In this document: positions 23,039 through 27,531 of the stretch, piece by piece | Position numbering within the stretch: position 1 is the first letter of the stretch | Layout of the letters: the number at the start of each line of letters is the position of its first letter | Assembly (NCBI GenBank): GCA_902538695.1 | Contig: CACBGC010000005.1 | Span: 1 to 27,531 of the forward strand | Reading direction: 5' to 3' | Source of the DNA: an uncultured Synechococcaceae cyanobacterium | GTDB lineage: Bacteria > Cyanobacteriota > Cyanobacteriia > PCC-6307 > Cyanobiaceae | DNA length: 27,531 nt | Notes under the pieces: model-generated | Databases searched by the model: none | Seen by the model: the letters and a program-made list of their open reading frames with translations, nothing else | Told to the model about the DNA's origin: nothing | Translations under genes and position numbers: made by a program

Positions 23039-23722
23039 TTGCCTAAAATCTCAATCATTATACCAACAATTAATGAAGCTAATAATTTGCCATTATTGCT
23101 CTCAGACTTGTCAAGTATCCGAAAAGAGGGGGAAATAATAATTGTTGATTGTGGCAGTGAAGATAAAACTATTGATATAGCAAATATTTATGGAGCAAAA
23201 GTATATATATCCAAAGAAAGTAATCGAGGTTTGCAATTAGATATTGGAGCTAAAAATTCAAAAGGAGAGTGGCTCATTTTTTTACATGCAGACACAAGAT
23301 TAACTCATGATTGGTATAAAAAAATAAATTCATTATTAAAAGGGAACAAGAATAGTATTTACTATTTTGAATTCAAAATTAATAACAAAAAGATTATTTA
23401 TAGAGTCCTCGAAATTCTTGTGAATTTTAGAAGTAGATTTTTTAAACAACCTTATGGAGATCAAGGTTTAATAATTCATAGAACTACCTATTTTAAAAAT
23501 AATGGTTTTAGGAAGATCCCTTTGATGGAAGATGTAGATTTTTTAAGTAGATTAAATAAAAAAAATTATCTTAAACAATTAAATTTACCTATTTTTATAA
23601 GTTCAAGGAAATGGGAAAGAACTAATATTTTTTTTCAAGCAATTAAGAACTGGCACTTTAGAAGAAGATGGTTAAAAGGCGAATCATTACAATCTATATA
23701 CTCTGATTACTACAAAAAATGA
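23039..23722 (+). CDS. TIGR04283-like family 2 glycosyltransferase
   Basis: This is a 227-residue GT2 glycosyltransferase. The N-terminus SIIIPTINEANNLPLLLSDL is the standard GT2 start, with VDCGSEDKT, HADTRL (the DXD-type metal site) and MEDVDFLSR downstream. GT2 proteins of this type are paired with TIGR04282 proteins in the presumed arsenosugar pathway. The start is TTG: the nearest in-frame stop is at 23024-23026 and no ATG or GTG follows it before the GT2 motif. The C-terminal part is basic (WHFRRRWLKGE), with no clear membrane helix. The stop codon is directly adjacent to the stop of the convergent GNAT gene. The acceptor is not known. Confidence 0.85.
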   Translation: MPKISIIIPTINEANNLPLLLSDLSSIRKEGEIIIVDCGSEDKTIDIANIYGAKVYISKESNRGLQLDIGAKNSKGEWLIFLHADTRLTHDWYKKINSLLKGNKNSIYYFEFKINNKKIIYRVLEILVNFRSRFFKQPYGDQGLIIHRTTYFKNNGFRKIPLMEDVDFLSRLNKKNYLKQLNLPIFISSRKWERTNIFFQAIKNWHFRRRWLKGESLQSIYSDYYKK

Positions 23723-24253
23723 TTAATTTGCATACCAAAAAGCACATTTAGAGCCTCTAGGTTCTAAGATCCAACCTTGTCTTTTGTAAAATGAAACCAC
23801 TTCAGCATCAGCAAAAAGGGTTACTTTGTAAATTCCAATATTTTTCAATTCATTTAGGACATATTTCATTAACTCTTTCCCTAATCCAAGTCCTTGATAG
23901 ACAGGATTAATAGCAACATCCCAAACTGTTGCTTCTAGAATTCCATCGCCAGTACATCTTGCAAATCCTACGAGTCTGGGGAATTTATCATCATGACGCC
24001 ATAATCCAACTACCAAAATACTGAAATCTAAAGCTCTTTTTACCCTCCTTATAGGTCTTCTGCTCCAACCAACAGTTTGCAAAAGTTGATCTAGTTCTAT
24101 TAGATCTAAATCTTTATTTTTACTACATATAAATATTTCTTTTTTATTTATTTGAGTGAACTCGTAAGAATTTAAACCATAGAGATCTATCAGCTCATCC
24201 CTTAATATGGTGTTTGATTTTTTTATTAACGACCCTTGGTTTCTAAAAATCAT
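23723..24253 (-). CDS. GNAT-family N-acetyltransferase
   Basis: This is a 176-residue GNAT acetyltransferase. The acetyl-CoA-binding motif A is VAINPVYQGLGLGKELMKYV (113-132), with the Q120-x-x-G-L-G-K pattern. Motif B is in VTLFADAEVVSFYKRQGW. The region before motif A (RCTGDGILEATVWD) resembles a group of GNATs shared with plant chloroplasts that acetylate protein amines, including the NSI type; that link is inference and the substrate is unknown. The ATG overlaps the stop of the upstream ABC transporter gene by one base, so translation is likely coupled. It is the last gene of the hisG - ABC - GNAT operon. Confidence 0.88.
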   Translation of the reverse strand: MIFRNQGSLIKKSNTILRDELIDLYGLNSYEFTQINKKEIFICSKNKDLDLIELDQLLQTVGWSRRPIRRVKRALDFSILVVGLWRHDDKFPRLVGFARCTGDGILEATVWDVAINPVYQGLGLGKELMKYVLNELKNIGIYKVTLFADAEVVSFYKRQGWILEPRGSKCAFWYAN

Positions 24254-26049
24254 TAAAAATTCACGAATCCTTTTTGTTGAAGCTCAGAGAGCTGAAAATA
24301 TAAACCCTTTTTAAGTCTCAATTCACTATGTGTTCCCTCTTCAACTAATGTTCCGCCTTTTAAGACTAAAATCTTATCAGAACTTTCAATAGTTGCTAAT
24401 CTATGAGCTATTACTAATGCTGTTCTTTTTGACAGAATTCTCTCAAGATCTTTCTGCAAAGTAGCCTCTGTAGAAGGATCCATAAACGCTGTTGCTTCGT
24501 CCATTATCAAAACAACAGGGTTTCTAATCGCTACTCGAGCTACTGAAAGAAGTTGTCTCTCTCCAGAAGAGAGATTTCCCCCTCTTTCTCTTAGTAAGGT
24601 ATTCAAGCCCTCTGGTAATTTTTTTAACAAATTATCTAAACCTAATTCGTTACAAAGATTTTCTAATTCAAGATTGTCTAAATTGGAATTTAGTTTTAAA
24701 TTATCGGCGACATTTCCACTAAAAATAAAGGTATCTTGCAAAACTACTCCCAACATATTTCTAAGAGTTGCAATAGGAATATCTTTGATATCTATATCAT
24801 CGATTAAAATTTGGCCTGATTGAGGCTCATATAATCTACACAATAGTCTTATTATTGTGGTCTTACCTGAACCAGTTGGCCCTACAAAAGCCACATGCTC
24901 TCCTGGATTGATCTTGAAAGATAAATTCTTTATGATATGCTCTCCTTCGTTATAGAAGAAATTAACATTCTTGAACTCAATTTTGCCCTTAAATTTTTTA
25001 TTTATATTTTTATCATTTTCTAAAAAATTTTTTGCGGAAATAGAGTCCTTAATCAGTATTTCTTCATCCAATAATTCATTTATTCTTTCTACAGCTGTTA
25101 AACCTCCTTGTATTTGAGTAAATCTTTCTGCAAGCTGCCTTAAAGGTTCGAAAAGTCTTTGGGAATATAAAATAAAAGTTGTTAATGTTCCTAAACCAAT
25201 ATTTCCAGAAGTAACAAGATAACCTCCAACTGCCAAAACCAACGAAACTGCTGCAAGAGAAATCCATTCTATAAATGCCGAAATACTACTGTCATAAAAT
25301 ATTGTTCCATTAACTGCTTTCTTATAAGCCACTCCAGTTTTAGAAAATTTCTTGCTATTAAAAGCCTCTCTTCTGAACATCTGAACGACTTCTAAACCTT
25401 GAAGATTCTCTTGAAAATCAGAGTTGAGTTGAGATAATTCTTCCCTTACTTGATAATTTGCTCTTCTGTAACGTTTTTGAAGCCATATTATAAAATATGA
25501 AACTGGGATTTGAGTCAAAAGTAATAAAATTGCAAGCCCTCGATCAATTGACAGCATTGTCAAAGAAATTACTATCAGGCTAACAAAGTCAGCAATGACT
25601 CCAACTGCCCCACTTCCAAAAACCTCAGCTAAAGCATCAACATCATTTGTTAATCTCGTTAATAATTTCCCTACAGGCATTTTATCGTGATACTTAAGAG
25701 ATAAAGATATTGAATGATCAAAAAGTTCTCTTCTTATTCTTGCTGTCAAACGTTGCCCCACTGCTTGGATATTGTAAGTTTGGTATCCCTGCAGAACTAA
25801 TCTGAATAATACAGTTATGAATAAAGTTAGAATTATGGTATTAATTGACTGCCCAAAAAAAGTTTTACTTAGCCAAACATCTGTATTTTCGTTCTTTAAA
25901 ATAGTAATTGCTTGACCAACTAATAATGGTTGAATCGCTCCAGAGAAAGAAACAGGTAACAAAACTATCAAGATTAGGTATATTGTTTTTTTATCTTTAG
26001 TTAAATATTTACCTAACTTTTTAATCCTTCTAAAATCTTTAAAAAACAT
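24253..26049 (-). CDS. ABC transporter, fused membrane and ATPase domains (type IV exporter)
   Basis: This is a 598-residue half-transporter. An N-terminal membrane domain of about six helices (residues 20-320) is followed by an ATPase domain with Walker A GPTGSGKT (390-397), Q-loop VVLQDTF, signature LSSGE (493-497), Walker B VVLIMDEA (512-519) and the switch His549 in IAHRLAT. This is the architecture of MsbA/MdlB-type exporters that work as dimers, moving lipids, peptides or drugs out of the cytoplasm. The substrate cannot be read from sequence. It lies 12 bases after hisG and overlaps the GNAT start by one base, so the three genes form an operon. Confidence 0.93.
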   Translation of the reverse strand: MFFKDFRRIKKLGKYLTKDKKTIYLILIVLLPVSFSGAIQPLLVGQAITILKNENTDVWLSKTFFGQSINTIILTLFITVLFRLVLQGYQTYNIQAVGQRLTARIRRELFDHSISLSLKYHDKMPVGKLLTRLTNDVDALAEVFGSGAVGVIADFVSLIVISLTMLSIDRGLAILLLLTQIPVSYFIIWLQKRYRRANYQVREELSQLNSDFQENLQGLEVVQMFRREAFNSKKFSKTGVAYKKAVNGTIFYDSSISAFIEWISLAAVSLVLAVGGYLVTSGNIGLGTLTTFILYSQRLFEPLRQLAERFTQIQGGLTAVERINELLDEEILIKDSISAKNFLENDKNINKKFKGKIEFKNVNFFYNEGEHIIKNLSFKINPGEHVAFVGPTGSGKTTIIRLLCRLYEPQSGQILIDDIDIKDIPIATLRNMLGVVLQDTFIFSGNVADNLKLNSNLDNLELENLCNELGLDNLLKKLPEGLNTLLRERGGNLSSGERQLLSVARVAIRNPVVLIMDEATAFMDPSTEATLQKDLERILSKRTALVIAHRLATIESSDKILVLKGGTLVEEGTHSELRLKKGLYFQLSELQQKGFVNF

Positions 26050-26061
26050 GTAGCTAATCTT

Positions 26062-26700
26062 CTATAAGGCATTAGTTGATTCTATTGATAAAATAGTATC
26101 TCTGAGATGATTATCATCTAACCTCATAGATAAAGGATTTCCAATTAGTCTTGCAGTCGAGTAATAAAGATCATCTATTTTAATTAAACCATTCTCTTTA
26201 AGTGTCTTTCCAGTTGCCACCAAATCAACTATTGCCTCTGCCATACCTGTAATGGGACCAAGCTCGACTGATCCTGTCAAATGAACTATTTCTACAGGAA
26301 TATTTAATTCTTCAAAATAAGATCTTGCTGTTTTTATAAATTTACTTGCTACTTTACAATTTGCTGGAAGATCAGTTGGTTTTGAATAGTTGCTATTTTT
26401 CTTAACCGCCAAGGACATATGACAACCACCAAATCCTAAATCTAATAACTTTGCCACTTTTAAGTCAGATTCTCGTAAAACGTCATCCCCAACAATACCT
26501 AAATCAGCCTGACCATAACTTACATAAACAGGCACATCCCCATTTCTCACCAATAAAGCTTTCGCCCGTTTGCAATTTGATTCAAAGGTTAATGATCTAT
26601 TATTTTCGTCCAATGCATCTGAAAAATCTAACCCAGCTTTTTTAAAAGTTGAAATTGAATCTTTTAACAGAGCTCCTTTCGGTAAAGCTATAGTAAACAT
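26062..26700 (-). CDS. hisG: ATP phosphoribosyltransferase, short form
   Basis: HisG starts histidine synthesis by joining ATP and PRPP to make phosphoribosyl-ATP and is feedback-inhibited by histidine. The 212 residues match the short form, which lacks the C-terminal regulatory domain and normally needs HisZ as partner; HisZ is not in this window. The motifs are FTIALPKGAL at the start, GQADLGIVGDDVL and the PRPP-binding EAIVDLVATGKTLKENGL. The ATG at 26700 is clear. It heads a minus-strand operon with the ABC transporter and GNAT genes, and is divergent from the glyoxalase II gene with a 40-base gap. Confidence 0.96.
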   Translation of the reverse strand: MFTIALPKGALLKDSISTFKKAGLDFSDALDENNRSLTFESNCKRAKALLVRNGDVPVYVSYGQADLGIVGDDVLRESDLKVAKLLDLGFGGCHMSLAVKKNSNYSKPTDLPANCKVASKFIKTARSYFEELNIPVEIVHLTGSVELGPITGMAEAIVDLVATGKTLKENGLIKIDDLYYSTARLIGNPLSMRLDDNHLRDTILSIESTNAL

Positions 26701-26740
26701 AGATTAATTTCTTCCAAAGATTCTTCATTCTAAGTTAACA

Positions 26741-27481
26741 ATGGAATTTAATAAAGCTCGAAATATAATCGGACTTAGAGTTTTAAGCGATAACGTTATT
26801 TGGTTATTGGTAAAGAATAAATCCGTTGTGGTTGTAGATCCATCTGTTCACGAACCAGTTATTAGATATATAAATGAAAACAATTTTCACTTAGAAGCTA
26901 TTTTGCAAACTCATCATCATTCAGACCATATTGGAGGGACAAAGCCTCTTATTGAAAGATGGCCAAATGTAAAGGTAATTGCATCCTCCAAAGAAAAAAA
27001 GAGGATACCTTTTCAAAATGTATCTGTAGAGGATGGAGATACTTTGAGTATTTTAGGTGAAAAGGTAAAAATAATTGAAGTATTAGGACATACAAGCTCA
27101 CATATTGCCTTCTTTTTGAATGGAGAAAATCCTGTTCTTTTTGTTGGTGACACATTATTTTCTGGAGGCTGTGGAAGAATTTTTGAGGGAACTTATCAAC
27201 AAATGTATTCTTCACTAGAAAGAATTAAATCTTTACCAAAAAATACTCTCATATATTGTGCACATGAATATACAAAGAAGAATATATTGTGGGCATTGAA
27301 TCTCAAGCCAAAAGATCAAGATATAAAAAATAAACTTTCGGAAGTTGAAAAAAAACTTTCTCTTAATAAATTAACAATTCCATTTTTACTTGATGAAGAG
27401 ATGAAAATAAACCTTTTCTTAAGAGCAAAAAATTTAGAAGAATTTGCTTTTTTAAGAGCAAATAAAGATTTATGGGTTTAA
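26741..27481 (+). CDS. gloB: Hydroxyacylglutathione hydrolase (glyoxalase II)
   Basis: Glyoxalase II hydrolyses S-D-lactoylglutathione to lactate and glutathione, completing methylglyoxal detoxification. The 246-residue metallo-beta-lactamase-fold protein has the metal motif THHHSDH (57-63), His117 in GHTSSH, bridging Asp137 in FVGDTLFSGGCGRIFEG and His175 in YCAHEYT; this combination is typical of GloB rather than other MBL proteins. The alpha-helical C-terminal part (about 180-246) is shorter than in plant enzymes but normal for bacteria. It belongs with gor and the GST-family protein as a third glutathione-linked gene in this window, though it is not in one operon with them. Confidence 0.93.
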   Translation: MEFNKARNIIGLRVLSDNVIWLLVKNKSVVVVDPSVHEPVIRYINENNFHLEAILQTHHHSDHIGGTKPLIERWPNVKVIASSKEKKRIPFQNVSVEDGDTLSILGEKVKIIEVLGHTSSHIAFFLNGENPVLFVGDTLFSGGCGRIFEGTYQQMYSSLERIKSLPKNTLIYCAHEYTKKNILWALNLKPKDQDIKNKLSEVEKKLSLNKLTIPFLLDEEMKINLFLRAKNLEEFAFLRANKDLWV

Positions 27482-27505
27482 ATAGATAGGTATCTTATTA
27501 AACAA

Positions 27506-27531
27506 ATGTCCCCCAAACAAGTAATTAAAAC
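27506..27531 (+). CDS. Possible start of a further gene, cut by the window edge
   Basis: An ATG at 27506, 24 bases after the gloB stop, opens a frame (MSPKQVIK) that continues to the window end without a stop. Eight codons are too few to identify the protein. It could be the next gene of a gloB transcript. Confidence 0.25.

Noticed and set aside
26949..27215. Minus-strand frame inside the glyoxalase II gene
   Set aside because: All metal-binding motifs of GloB are on the plus strand in this stretch; the antisense frame has no recognisable content.
1..27531. CRISPR arrays, transposons, toxin-antitoxin or phage-defence systems
   Set aside because: No spaced direct repeats, transposase, nuclease or toxin-like genes were found; the lone HTH gene at 12928 has no toxin partner. 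Codon and base use look uniform along the window.

Overview
The window is ordinary chromosomal DNA from a cyanobacterium, almost certainly a high-light-adapted Prochlorococcus or a very close relative. The evidence is a very AT-rich composition (roughly 30% G+C by eye), very short intergenic gaps, and genes for plastocyanin, the cyanobacterial NDH-1 subunit NdhL, a cyanobacterial-type AbrB regulator, a DUF3007 protein and a group 2 sigma factor. No gap between genes exceeds about 265 bases, and the largest (15675-15937) contains a tRNA. I see no insertion sequence, integrase, prophage, CRISPR array or other sign of a transferred island.

Layout. Positions 1-1081 hold three small, poorly characterised genes: a 5'-truncated membrane-anchored protein, a probable DUF4332 protein and a secreted two-cysteine protein. 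Next, all on the plus strand, come a CocE/S15-type serine hydrolase, glycogen branching enzyme (glgB), uroporphyrinogen decarboxylase (hemE), an extended SDR, plastocyanin (petE) and ClpB. A divergent block at 10242-11435 has a 6-pyruvoyl-tetrahydropterin-synthase-like enzyme on the minus strand and hisIE on the plus strand. A regulatory stretch at 11598-14165 contains a sigma factor, a DUF1232 membrane protein, a small HTH protein, a YciI-like protein and a cyAbrB regulator. On the minus strand, ndhL, a DUF3007 gene and trpA form an operon (14247-15674), followed by tRNA-Leu(TAA) and pyrC.

The second half has a CaCA-type cation exchanger, glutathione reductase (minus), a long GST-family protein (plus), dnaA (minus), a pair of glycosyltransferases resembling the TIGR04282/TIGR04283 arsenosugar families (plus), a minus-strand operon hisG - ABC exporter - GNAT acetyltransferase, and a glyoxalase II-type hydrolase (plus). 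The genes cover housekeeping jobs: glycogen storage, tetrapyrrole, histidine, tryptophan and pyrimidine synthesis, photosynthetic and NDH-1 electron transport, glutathione-dependent redox and detoxification, protein disaggregation, replication initiation and transcriptional control.

I do not find a new multi-gene system. The most notable local signal is a strong intrinsic-terminator-like hairpin with a T-run, placed inside the first codons of clpB just downstream of petE. Other points worth checking are six genes whose reading frames leave TTG as the only ordinary start codon (including dnaA), a HisGlyTyr zinc-site variant in the pterin enzyme, an Asn at a usual NADPH-binding Arg position in glutathione reductase, perfect AT palindromes upstream of the sigma-factor gene, and an unexplained C-terminal half in the GST-family protein.
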